Assembly (NCBI GenBank): GCA_018902385.1 | Contig: JABSSW010000007.1 | Coordinates: 248,001 to 312,000, forward strand | From: Physcia stellaris | Taxonomy: Eukaryota > Ascomycota > Lecanoromycetes > Caliciales > Physciaceae | DNA length: 64,000 nt | Direction of reading: 5' to 3' | In this document: positions 12,001 through 22,559 of the stretch, one piece after another | How the letters are laid out: the number at the start of each line of letters is the position of its first letter | Position numbering within the stretch: the stretch's first letter is position 1 | Translations under genes and position numbers: made by a program | The notes under the pieces: model-generated | What the model was told of the DNA's origin: nothing | The model's input: the letters and a program-made list of their open reading frames with translations, nothing else | Database searches by the model: none

Positions 12001-14057
12001 GAAATCTAAGCGGCGAATCAAAAGGTCAATTTGACCATTCCAACCCCTGATCATCTTTGGCCAGGTAGGCTCACGCTAAATCAAGAACCAGCCTCACTTT
12101 GGATACCTGATCTTCCAAGTTCCTTTGACTGCATCCGCACCTGGACGACCAACTTTGGTCAAGCGAGATGAAGAGCTGAAAATGTCCTCGAGCGGCCACA
12201 TGGCGATCCTGGCGTGGTGCATCAGCTTGGACATGTTTACTGGCTTCGCATTCCTGGCGAGGTGGGCAGGATCCAGGCGGGAGTAGCCTGGATAGCGTTC
12301 TGTCCGGCTTCATGGTGTGCAAACACAGCAAAACCCGGGCCAATTCGACCGAGCTGAATCCGATCGAGGGAACAATAAGCTGTGAAACCAGAAAGCACGA
12401 CACACCGTAGAGCATCCTCATGCGGTTTGGAATATGTCCAACAGTGTTGAAAGAAAAAGGAGAAAGAGATACAGCAACTTGATTCTCCACGAGGCGGGCT
12501 CACCATCTCAATTCGTGGCAAAGAATGGTCCTTAATATCTTGTCAGAGGCGCTATGGATTGTCGATTGCGATTTGCAATTTCGACTGCTCCCCTAACACC
12601 AGCATGCTGCCGATAATAATAATGATCGGCATCTCCGTTTGGAGCAATTAACATGTCTCATAGAGGAGGAGACCGCGAAAGCTTCACTTTCTCACACGCT
12701 AAGATTGACTTTCTACTATCCTTTCTTCTCCCCCGCAGTGTTGCTTGGGCTTCTTTTCACATGCTCCTCCACCTTCCGAGAGTCTTTTCTTCGGTTTTTG
12801 TCTTGAAGAGAGGAGTCCAGGGGACTTGATATTGCCGCGCTTGTCCTTCCATTCGACCGTTTTGCGCTTGTTGCTCCATCATTCGCGCCACAGTCTTTGC
12901 ACTTTCTCAAACAGACGCGACTTAGGACAAAGCCCCAGTCGACACTTTCGGCATTGTTCCTTACAGTAGCCCACCTCTAGCACCTTAAACTACTGGCAGA
13001 TCCAGCTAGGGATAGAGGGACACTACGAATGTTGCGCATACGACTGCTGCACTTGAGGCCAACCAATTGCATGCTCCGGCTGCTCCTCAACTACTTCATC
13101 CAGAAACACCTTCAGCTCGCGTGGCGTGCACCTTACCTGAGCCCACCCGCCTCTTATTAATGTACGTACCTTTCTCTATTTCTCAGCCTGCTAAACCTCG
13201 CCAGTCTTGGCTGTGATTGATGATTAATCAGCGACAGAGTCAGATTAAGGATTATGACAAAATCCCACCTCAACACCACCAGGTCTGGCCCGTTCCTGCG
13301 CTAGAGTCCGATAAACCGATCCTGATGTGCGTCGGATCCTTTACCGTTGCAGATTGCATAAGGCAGCGTCTGCATCTTCGATACAGTGGACCCCGCCTTG
13401 CATGAAAGCCTCAGCATTATACGACCTGTCAGATTTTCATAGACGACTCTGAGCGGCTACATTCGAGCTCTCAGCTACCCGGCTGGGGGCACACCGCCAA
13501 AGCCTGCGGGGCTAGGAGTCACCTCGCTGTTTCTATTCCTGTTCTTGAAGGTTGTTCCTTGCCACCTTTATCTGATATATGCTGCCGGCGCCCTGTCCAA
13601 ATATCAGGGACACCCGCTTGTAACTCCGTCTTGCGGGGAACATCCTTGTGAACGCTCTTCAATACTCCCTCACTTTCCTCCACCTTCAGTTGATGCTGAA
13701 GGCAGCCTTGCTTTCCCCAGCGTCCAGCAACAAGCTTCAACTTCCTCGCCTGTTCTGTGCCGTTCATCTAGATTGGTGAGCTCTTCTGTGAACATGGCCT
13801 TCTATATATCTACTTCGAGAATCCTGACGATAGGCCCCAGTTCCTCGAATCCGACCATCGCAAACCCGCCTGTTCCATACAAGCAGCTGTAGTACGGTTT
13901 TGGGAGCGCACAACACAGTGCTGAGTACGAGAACGAGATCTACAGTAGCGCCGTGAAACTGGCAACGTACGCAACTCCACCACTATCCCCTGCGTGGGAC
14001 CGGGTCTCGATCATCGGTTCGGCGTTGGGAAAATTAGATAGAGGTCGACAGGGTGGC
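9079..14057 (+). other. Five-kilobase gene desert
   Basis: No frame in this stretch shows a recognisable domain. Candidate frames (9784-10159 minus, 10855-11148 minus, 11134-11361 plus, 12071-12521 minus, 13545-13892 plus) overlap on opposite strands and lack splice-supported extensions. Base composition is ordinary, with no long AT-rich tract and no clear terminal repeats. A CT-rich tract at about 12,715-12,800 and possible splice signals near 13,160 (GTACGT) could belong to a long 5' leader of the gene starting at 14,058. I see no tRNA or rRNA. Confidence 0.45.
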
Positions 14058-15352
14058 ATGGAAGGTGAAGACCCGCACAGAAGACAGTATGAGCACTCAA
14101 ATTTTCCCCAAGGCTTCATGCCCAACATACGGAATCAGAATGTCGCCAGTGGCTCGGGTTCCAATTTATATGATGCGCAGAATTTTAGAGCCGGTCAAAG
14201 GCCCGTTGGGTCTGAAAGATTCCGACAGATGAACCAAATAACGTCTACGTCTATGGCAATGCCCGCCAGTGGAGGAAATTCTCAAGGTATCACCGGTTAC
14301 GGGTACGGACCAGGGCATCAGTATACCGCCACACATATGCAGGGGAGTACCCTACAATACCAGCCTGACTACGTCCAGGATCCACAGAGGCAGCAGCAGT
14401 ATTCTGGCTACACGTCGCAGATTCCGCATGAGGTAACTCATCAAATTCAACCTCAGTCCCCCTATGACAGCATGCCACAATACCAGCCACGGCAATCTGC
14501 AGCTATCGACGTGTCGTCATCCCAGTTCAGTGGTGTTCCACAATACTTCGGAGAGTCGACCAGCGCATCGGTACCTGCATCCATGCCTCAACAGTACGGT
14601 ACGACAAACTATCCCAATCAGCTACCATATCAGTCGAGTCCTATTGATCGATCTGCTCTCCCCAAACCTATTCCTCAGGAGGCATGGCTGGATTTCCTCA
14701 AGCTGTACCGCCAGTGGCCGAAGATCCACCTACTCGGTCTTGGGAACGTGAATACGAAGAGAGACTTCGGGAGACTAATCAACATATCAGCGAGGGTTCG
14801 CTGGAACAGGCTGCCCCAATGTTACTAGAGCTTTCACAATGGTTCTTGGGGCGCATCAGCGACTTCGGTAGGTACTTTCAGAACACCTGTCCTGTACCAT
14901 TTTCTGATCAATTATAGGTCTTCATATAGACGTTGTCGCCGAGAACATGGAAATCCACAATGCGAGGTTGAACATGTGGACCGAATTCAATCACTGCTGG
15001 CTTGCTCTTCTGCAACGCCAGAAGGAAAGCACCGAGCAGATGATGCATCTAAACCAGCAACCGACTCCATCAAACGCTATCCTGAGTGTCAAGGTACTGG
15101 AGCAAATGGGCACAGAGCTTGTGCGGCTCTGTGACAACGTCGAACGATACGGTCTAGTAGATTACGAAATGGGTGTTGCTGAGGAAGAGATCATTAACGG
15201 TAAGTGGCAGAAGTATTTCAAGGCTTATGGTAAAGATATCCCGCTTTCTCACTAATGCGCGCACAGTATTGACCGAATGTCTCGATTTATTACCCAATGA
15301 TGAAACCACCGCCGAATCAGATGCTGCAGCAGGACCTGCAGGTCAATCATAA
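14058..15352 (+). CDS. Conserved fungal protein with Gln/Pro/Tyr-rich N-terminus (unknown function)
   Basis: Four exons, 14058-14598, 14679-14867, 14918-15199 and 15267-15352, give about 365 aa. The first intron (donor GTACGA, acceptor CCTCAG) is inferred because the two flanking frames differ; the other two have donors GTAGGT and GTAAGT and acceptors ATTATAG and CACAG. Residues 1-180 are low-complexity, rich in Gln, Ser, Pro and Tyr, suggesting a disordered region. The C-terminal half is helical and looks conserved: PPTRSWEREYEERLRE, MLLELSQWFLGRISDFG, LNMWTEFNHCWLALLQRQKE, LVRLCDNVERYGLVDYEMG, LTECLDLLP. I do not recognise a named family; the domain resembles uncharacterised Pezizomycotina proteins. 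An ATG at 13,953 could extend the protein by 35 residues, but the start MEGEDPHRR looks more natural. Confidence 0.75.
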
Positions 15353-16374
15353 ACCTCCCTCTTGAAAACCGAACACCGTACATACATCTTGACTGTATCA
15401 CTAAGTATGAGTTTCTTTTGTACAACAGCATAGATTTGCAGCGACCGGTACCTGGCGTTTTACGGTGATGGGAACCGGTCGGCAAATACCCCTGGGAGGC
15501 TATCATCGATTTATTTGTATTATTCACGCCTCGACCTTTCGAAAGATTTAGATTAGAGAAGCCAGGAGAACATCCGCAAGGAGACAGCACTGGAAAAGGA
15601 GTTAATGAGTACATATGGGGTATGGTCTGGAGAAAAACAGAAAAAGTTGGTGTATCGGGTGGGCACAAGTTGGTTTGAGCAGTGTAAGATGTCTGCAGGT
15701 TGGGCTGAGTAAGGCAATATTGGAAAAGTGGGGAGTAGGAAGATGTTCAGGTGGAAATAAATCCCTCGATGGTTTCGGCAGGGCAACTCGAGCAACCGCT
15801 GCTTTAGACTCTACAACCCACATCTTACTTACTGTACACATTCAGGAGCAGCAACTTCTTCTGGCTTTCTCGCTGCATTACAACTCTGTCCTTTCAGCCA
15901 ACGTGGCCTTCGGCACGCTTCAGAATCGGCCGGCCGGCCGCTGTACCTTTAGCAATCCGTTTAGCTCGAATAAATCAGCCCAACGGCCGCACCAAGTCAA
16001 GAATACCCCAGGAATGCGTGAAGGGCGCCATTAGAGTTCATAACCCGCCGTCTCCGTCAGCAGCAGGAACTGAAATCCCTCACACGTTTCGGAGTTGGCT
16101 AAACACGGACGAGGCTGAGCGGACCATGAAAGAAGGAGGGATGCCGAAGGATAAGACGATGCCTTTAGAGGGCTACCTAGCGAGCTTCCACGCAGTAGAG
16201 GACAAACAAACCCAAAATTTTGCTCCGAAGTCCTTTTTGTCCCTGGAATAACAATGCCTGATGAAGTTGTCTCGGGCCGTGTAGCCGAAGCGTCGTAGGG
16301 CTCGGGCTTCTCTTCTACACGTCTGGACCAAAGATCGACTTTTCGACCGTATTTACCTTCGCGTCATCACCCAA
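15353..16374 (+). other. Noncoding stretch downstream of the Gln-rich gene
   Basis: About 1 kb. It has short conflicting frames (15615-16034 plus, 15553-15841 minus) without motifs. A small GC palindrome (CGGCCGGCCG) sits near 15,930. The sequence is probably 3' UTR followed by spacer before the AT-rich island. Confidence 0.45.
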
Positions 16375-16822
16375 ATTCAGCACTTTGCGAAGCTCATTAT
16401 TGACACGAATATTGCGAATTTTGACAATGTAAAGCGACAAAACTGTTAATTCGATATGAGACTACAATGCTCTAGCGAGATAATTGTATAATACATTATA
16501 ATTGTTGTGCAATTGAATTGCGCAACAATGCAATCGTTTTGTGAACGCACATTTCCTTACATTTTCAGATTCAAAAATTGTCAAATCAAACACATTGCGC
16601 AATTCATTATTGCAACGAATATGTCGAATTTTAACAATGTAAAGCGATAAAATTGTTAATTCGATACGAGACTACAATAGTCTAACGAAATAATTGTATA
16701 ATATGTAACGTTTATTGCGCAATTGCATTGCGCATTGAGAACGTTCAATTGCGTGACTTCGAGAGCTTCAACCCTGAAATTAACCCTGATTATGCTGTTC
16801 AACCCTGAAATAACCCTGATTG
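16375..16822 (+). repeat. AT-rich degenerate repeat island with internal direct duplication
   Basis: Two imperfect direct copies of about 125 bp lie at roughly 16,378-16,502 and 16,586-16,710. Both share the run ACAATGTAAAGCGA, then GTTAATTCGATA or GATACGAGACTACAAT, and end in TAATTGTATAATA. The copies differ mainly by C/T and G/A transitions (for example GACAATG versus AACAATG, GCGACAAAACTG versus GCGATAAAATTG). From 16,375 to 16,770 there is one CC (near 16,554) and no GG, although C and G are each about 15-18 percent of bases. The right margin, 16,767-16,821, holds two copies of a 24-bp unit containing AACCCTGAAAT and AACCCTGATT. This looks like the relic of a small non-coding repeat or mobile element hit by hypermutation; no coding remnant was seen. 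Confidence 0.65.
16501..16529 (+). repeat. Hairpin-forming inverted repeat
   Basis: A 14-bp arm (ATTGTTGTGCAATT) is followed by one base and then its near-perfect inverted copy (AATTGCGCAACAAT). The single mismatch is T versus C, consistent with the transitions seen throughout the island. It lies between the two direct copies and might mark an old element boundary. Confidence 0.55.
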
Positions 16823-18771
16823 TTCTCGAGTCGGATATAATGGATTTAAACTGTATTGAACTAAATCAATAATACTCGATAAAAACGCTAGTTATCAGCT
16901 TATCGTGCTGTTTTTGTGTAATATTGCAGTCGGGAACGTTCAAAACAAGGGTTTACCCGATTTTTGGCTCAGACCCTCTGGCGAGAAATGACGGCTTTTT
17001 GACTAACGAGTCAGGGGTCTGATTAACTGAGACAATGATGAAGGTCGTCTCGCAGTGACCGCCGCATGTTGATCATCTTTCCGAAACACCGGACCAACCA
17101 AGGACAAACGAACACGACGAATCGCCAACGACAGAAATATTGCTGCCTAACTCCTTCCAACCCAGTTTGCTTTTTCCTCTCATGCAAATGCATTTCCCCT
17201 TTCCTCTGTGAATCGGCTCCGAACCCTAACCCAGCCAGCCACTTCCTTTGAATAGGCCAGCAGCACCACACGGCTGCATATCACTACCTCCCTACAGAGA
17301 CTGACACCACACGGCTGCATGTCATATCCCAAACATCCCTACTCCCCACCAAATACCTCCATGGAATCCGTCCCCCAACCACCCCTAATAATAGCTACCA
17401 TAAGTCCTCCTCCCCCCTCCCCGGGTGACTTCAGCCCTACCTATATAGTAGGGCGGTATTGACGGCAGGTACCGGATTTAAAACCGCGGAAAACACCACT
17501 AAAACCGTGAGAATTGCGGTTGCGTGAAGGTACTCAGGAGCTCAGTTATGTACGAGTACATACACTGCCTAACCAAGCCCATCCCTACCGCACCCTCCCC
17601 CACAGCTTTTATACCCCCACCCCCACCCCACCCCAACGGACTACTTATGCACATACATTTCCCTGCCATTGAGAGCTGGGAGTGGTGGTGAGGGGTGGAA
17701 AATGTACCTTAATTGGGATATGATATAGCTAGTAGTCGGTGATGATCGTGGTTTCTAGAAGGGGGATGTTTCGGTTGTGGGGGTGGTTGGAGGTGTTTAT
17801 GGAGGGGGATGATGGGGATGAAGAGGGGGGAAGATGGGGAGACCAGAGGAAAACTCAAGATAAAAAAAGATATAAATATGAAAGGAAAGGAAAGGAATGA
17901 AGTCAAATGGCAAGATTGAACGACAAGACTACAAGAAAGACAGAAGTGACAGCTTAAGGGAATGATGAAGGGAGATAGATGGCCACCTATGACAATGACT
18001 GCGATCACTGGAAGAGGAGGTAGGTAGTAAGGATCAGGTGAGGTGAGGTGAAAGCGACGCGGAAAGCCAGGACAGAGAACTGTCAAGCGGTCTTGTTTTT
18101 CTATAATCATCTAACATGAGAGAAGGGAGATTGAAATGGTGCTGGTAAGGAACTTGGGATGGGTGCAGTGGTGATTGCGAGACAGAGGGGAGGGTCGCAC
18201 AGCAGGCTGCATGTACGAAGCAACTTAAGCGAGCAATCTCTAGAGTCTTTGCGGTATGGTCTCGCTAAAGGGACCTACCTTTTGAAACACCAAGGTAGGG
18301 CCAGATAGAAGAGAGTGGTGAGGCGCTAGAAAAGTGGCTATGCTTTTGCAGGTGGATCTGTTTCTTCACTACTGCTTCTGGGTGATATGCTGTTAGAATA
18401 TCGGCGGCATTCAAATCTAAGTTTGTCCAAGAGGTTCGGTTGATGCCCAGTTAGGTATGCACGAAACGTGCTGGAAGGAAGTGGTTGTGCTGTCCATGAG
18501 GCTGAGGTCGTTGCGTTGGATCTACGCCACTATCTTCGGTTGTTGGTGCCGGTGAGGGCATAGGAAAGGTCTGGCTCCAGGTCCTCCATGTTTGCTTTTG
18601 CGAACTGTCAGCTCCGGTATTGATCTCCAATCGCATCACGTTCTGGCGTCGACGCTCAGACAGGCAGGATGGGAACGAGCATTGAGTTTGCTTCTCCTAG
18701 CGTGGCACAGCCATATCTACCTGAGACAGCATGTACAAATAAAAGGCCGTTTTGAGGGGGTATCGTGACCA
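16823..18771 (+). other. Noncoding stretch between the AT-rich island and CNB1
   Basis: About 1.9 kb. It includes a telomere-like AACCCTAACCC at 17,222-17,232, a C-rich stretch around 17,580-17,640, and a strongly purine-skewed tract on the plus strand from about 17,640 to 18,100. The latter creates a long low-complexity minus-strand frame (17709-18110) made of Pro, Ser, Leu, Phe and Ile that is unlikely to be a protein. The right part is probably CNB1 3' UTR. Confidence 0.45.
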
Positions 18772-19772
18772 TCAGATTTGCTCTATATTCTTACGTTAGT
18801 CTTAGCCCTCGCGAGAAATTACCGACATCGATGTTAAAAGGACACCAGCGATAGCAGCGAAGCTGCAGCATAAGCCCTAGAGGTAAGGACGATGCGCCAA
18901 CCCTTCCAAATGTTTGGACTGAATGATTTGAAGGGTGAAGATTGGAAGCCTCACCTAGCGTCATACTCATCGAAACATCCGTATTCTCCACCATCTTCGT
19001 GAACTCCTCGAAACTGATCTTGCCGTCTCGGTCCTGGTCCGCTTCCATAATCGTCTTGTCGACAATCTGCAGGTAAGAAATCCATTCGTCAGCCTTCCTT
19101 TCCAGATCCTCTCAGCCTGTTCTTCCTTGTTGCAAGCGGTCGGCGACCACATGAATATTCGCAATGCCTCACTGAGACTCAACTCCCGACGTACCTGCTG
19201 CAGCTGCTGATCCTTCAAATTACTCCCCACCATCATCTTCAGCACTATGAAGAGCTCCCCATTACTGATATACCCATCGCGATCGATATCGTACACCTTG
19301 AATGCGAAATGTAGTTTTTCTTCCTTGTTGCCTTTGGAGCTGAAGGCGCTTAATCCGCTGACGAATTCTTGAAAGTCCACGTCGCCGCCTCCGTCCTCGT
19401 CGAAGATCGCGATCATACTGGAGTGATATCAGACCCGGACAATCATAAGATGACGCTGGAGAAGTACCGTGTTGCTAGAGGATTTGAGGAGACTTGGGGG
19501 AGCGAAAGGAACTCGTCGCGCTCTATTGTACCGGACTTGTCCTTCACGGGTGTCAGTCAAATGCTGACGACTGATGCAATACGGCTGGACGCCAGCAGCG
19601 TACTTTGTCCAATTTCATAAACCTTTTCCTTAATCTGTCCACTTCGTCTCGGTCGACTGCAGCGCATAGCAGTCAGCCTTTGCGCGGTACATTGACCCAA
19701 CTCGCTCGGTCTCGCACAGTTTGAGCCTTCTATTATACTGTCCAACACAGCACTGCCGGTCCCTTCTCCCAT
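18772..19772 (-). CDS. CNB1: Calcineurin regulatory subunit B
   Basis: Calcium-binding regulatory subunit of the phosphatase calcineurin; it binds the catalytic subunit and responds to Ca2+/calmodulin signals. Six exons: 19772-19718, 19656-19604, 19541-19468, 19417-19195, 19066-18955 and 18782-18772, giving 175 aa. The four EF hands are visible: [37 protein letters not shown] and [13 protein letters not shown]. The helix that contacts the catalytic subunit ([15 protein letters not shown]) is intact. The last exon is only 11 nt and encodes the end of MTLEQI plus the stop. The N-terminus reads [12 protein letters not shown]. Gly2 is present for myristoylation, but the usual Ser/Thr at position 6 is Gly, and the protein is one residue longer there than the common MGNTTS form, so an alternative first exon is possible. 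It is divergent from EPL1. Confidence 0.95.
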
Positions 19773-20333
19773 GCGCTTTCGCGCATCGTATAGCGCCGCT
19801 TGGTTTGCATCGATCTGTGAAGTTGGGGAAGCCAGGATTGCGGTCTCTCTGGATTGTACACGGAGTTGCTTCGATTTTGTCTGGAGAAGTGGTGTACTCT
19901 GTCTTCTCTGATCAACGTTGTTGCAGGATTCTCCCGGTATTCACAGGTGAAAGTAGTAACTCGGTGGAGTGATGGAATTTTGCTTGTTGGTCCAACTTCA
20001 CTGGCAGCTCATGTTGACATGGCATCCCCCAGCTAGTGAAATCAGGCACAGTGACTTTACGGGGATGGGATTGTTTGGGGTTAGCGTTGCCCCTCTCCAA
20101 CCCTAATTTAAAATTTCCCTCGCCCAGCAACTCCTGGCACGCCCCGGGAAGGCAAACACCCAAAATTCGGAACGTCACCTCATTACGATCACCACCATGA
20201 CCAACATAATCCATCAAAATACCCATCAACCACCACGAAATCACGATTAAATTTTGGATTTCCCGGTGTCGCATGGCTCAATCTCTAGAGTAATGCAATT
20301 TTTAAATTATTTCCTCGAGGAAAAGTCGCTCGT
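19773..20333 (+). promoter_or_regulatory. Shared CNB1/EPL1 divergent promoter region
   Basis: The 561 bp between the start codons of CNB1 (minus) and EPL1 (plus) hold no supported gene. They must contain both promoters. I see an AACCCTAATTTAAAATTT stretch near 20,098 and an AT-rich run (TTTTTAAATTATTT) just upstream of the EPL1 ATG. No defined factor site is claimed. Confidence 0.6.
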
Positions 20334-22238
20334 ATGACCCGATCCACCGTCGCGGGCTCGGCGCGGTTTAGACAACGAAAATTATCCACACGGCAAGCTT
20401 TACAAATTCTCCGCGAGGATCAAGTCGATCAAGTCGATGATGAAGCTCAACGAAATGTGCCAAAAGTCGATACCGGGGTTGAGAAGGGCGAGGAAATTGT
20501 AAGTTTGACCTTGGCTTAGTCATCCACTTTGCGACCGTAGAAATCGCTGCCGCCTTTCCGTTTCGGGAGGCCAGACTGATATTCCGTGATATAGGAACAC
20601 CATCTGCAGGCTGCCTTGTCAGCATCCCAAGCAGCTGCTGTCGGTGGGAAGGTTGCCCAAATATACATTCCCACCCCAGATGCCATTCAGAGCTCAATCA
20701 ATTATGACCGTCTCTACCATCTCACCTTCCCTCAGCCGGCCACCTATATCCGCTTTTCTTCCACCGTAGAGGATTGCTGCGGCTGTCCATATGATTTGGA
20801 TGATGAGGACGATGCCTACTTAAAGTCGATGAACCGAAAGCGAAATGCATCGACGCAGTGCTCAGAGGATCAATTCGAGGAAGTCATGGACGTCCTCGAG
20901 AAAACCGCACAATTGAAACAGCCATTTGCGGCAGTAGATAACCCACCTGTCTTAACGCTAGAGGAGATGGAGCCCGCCTTTGATGATGAACTGACTGATT
21001 CGGCGAGACCATTCGTCAAAGAGATTTACGAACATTGGAAGACAAGGAGACTACGCACTCACAACAAGATCCTAGTACCCAGCCTCAAGGTAAGACCTAT
21101 AGCTTTCTTCCCTACGTGTTCCTGGCTGATTGGGCAGTTCGAGACCGGTGCCGAAACCGACGACTCGGATCCATATGTATGCTTCAGGAGACGAGAAGTG
21201 CGGGCAATCCGCAAAACTCGCGGTAGAGATGCCCATAGTGCTGAGAAGTTGAAGAAGATGCGTAAGGAATTAGAAGAAGCCCGCAAACTACTGGAGTCGA
21301 TACGACAGCGGGAACTTCTAAAACGCGAGCAGCTTGCGGTAGATAGGCAACTGTTCGAACAACGAGCAAGTCTCCGACAAGTGAAATTGAACTTACCAGA
21401 GCAGTACAAAGAGGGTGACGAGGACCTCCTCATTAATCAAAAGGTAAACCCGACTCTCATGCATCTTCCCGTGATAGCCGCTGATCTTGCAAAGCCGCCG
21501 AAGCGGAAGCAGCTGGATATTACAACGCAACGCGCTGCAGCAAGTCAGCTAAGGCAACAGCAGAAATCAGATGGACGCTCCGTCGAAAGCGATCTGCTTA
21601 CCTTGCAAGAGTATTTGGAACACAAGGAAGCTCAAATCCAGGAGCAAATCGACATGAGAGTCGCCCAGCACAAGAAGTGGAATGAGGGCTGGGTCGACCT
21701 TACGAGAGCACCGCTAACGCCTCCGTTGGAAGCGAATAGCGGCTCGACCTTTCGAACAGCAACAACCGAATACTTACCTACACCTCCTGCTTCAGCCTCT
21801 TCAGAACATCTGGGGGATACTCATAAGGACGTAGATCCCACTAAGCGTCACAAACTGGATCCGATACCTGTTCGTTATGCTTCACCATCGTATGATGGAC
21901 CGTGGCAGAGTCAGCCCTCGTTCCGTCGTAGAATAGGTAGAGGGGGTCGTCTGATGATAGATCGAAGAGGCATGCGCCTTCGGTCGAAGGACGAGCTCGA
22001 ACATGTAGACGATATCGTGGTAGACCGGTTCAAATATGACCGTGACGACGACGAGGAGGATGAGGTACCGACTTATGTCATTGATCCGAACGATATCTCG
22101 AGCATGCGGTATAGAGCCAAGGTAACCCAGCAGCTTCAGGCAGTGCGGAATGCGGAGCTTCAAAGACAGCACGCTGCGGCACAAGCACCAGCCCAGGTGT
22201 CAGCTACCTCAGGCAGGCTACCTGGGCCGGATGGATGA
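20334..22238 (+). CDS. EPL1: Enhancer of polycomb-like protein 1 (NuA4 subunit)
   Basis: Scaffold subunit of the NuA4/piccolo histone acetyltransferase complex, linking Esa1 and Yng2 to nucleosomes in the nucleus. Exons 20334-20498, 20595-21089 and 21138-22238 give about 586 aa. The EPcA region is clear: RQRKLSTRQALQILREDQVD and DDEAQRNVPKVDTGVEKGEE in exon 1, then QIYIPTPDAI, FVKEIYEHWKTRR, and DPYVCFRRREVRAIRKTRGR followed by a coiled coil (AEKLKKMRKELEEARKLL). The second intron (donor GTAAGA, acceptor GGGCAG) is 48 nt, a multiple of three and without a stop codon, so retention would insert 16 residues just after ILVPSLK, where related proteins go straight to FETGAETDD. The C-terminus is basic and disordered. 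Gene order and divergence from CNB1 suggest a shared promoter. Confidence 0.95.
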
Positions 22239-22559
22239 GATTGGCGTCCAAGAATCCCGTTTCGATGACTCCACTCAATCCATATCACCACTCCGCTGGC
22301 GAAAGGCCTGCTCTGCTCGAATGCATCCGAACATGCCGCCCAGCAATAGGGCCGCGATATCTGCCAAAGACACCTCAACAGGTATTGAACAACCTGTTAC
22401 GGACTTCATTCTGATACCCCAAGAATTAGTTGTAAGATAGGGTGAGACGGTGGAGTGAGATGGTGGAAGAGGGCAAGTAGGCTTAAAGGCCTGTGTTGGA
22501 GGAGGCCACCATAAGTGGAGGGTCCGGGTAGAGGCCCGTAGCGAATATGAAACATTGAA
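22239..22559 (+). other. Short convergent spacer between EPL1 and RKM4
   Basis: The 321 bp separating the two stop codons hold no supported gene. They should contain the 3' ends of both transcripts. I saw no defined terminator element. Confidence 0.5.

Noticed and set aside
17709-18110. 133-codon minus-strand frame
   Set aside because: Composition is just the purine-skewed tract read backwards (Pro, Ser, Leu, Phe, Ile runs), with no motif or splice support.
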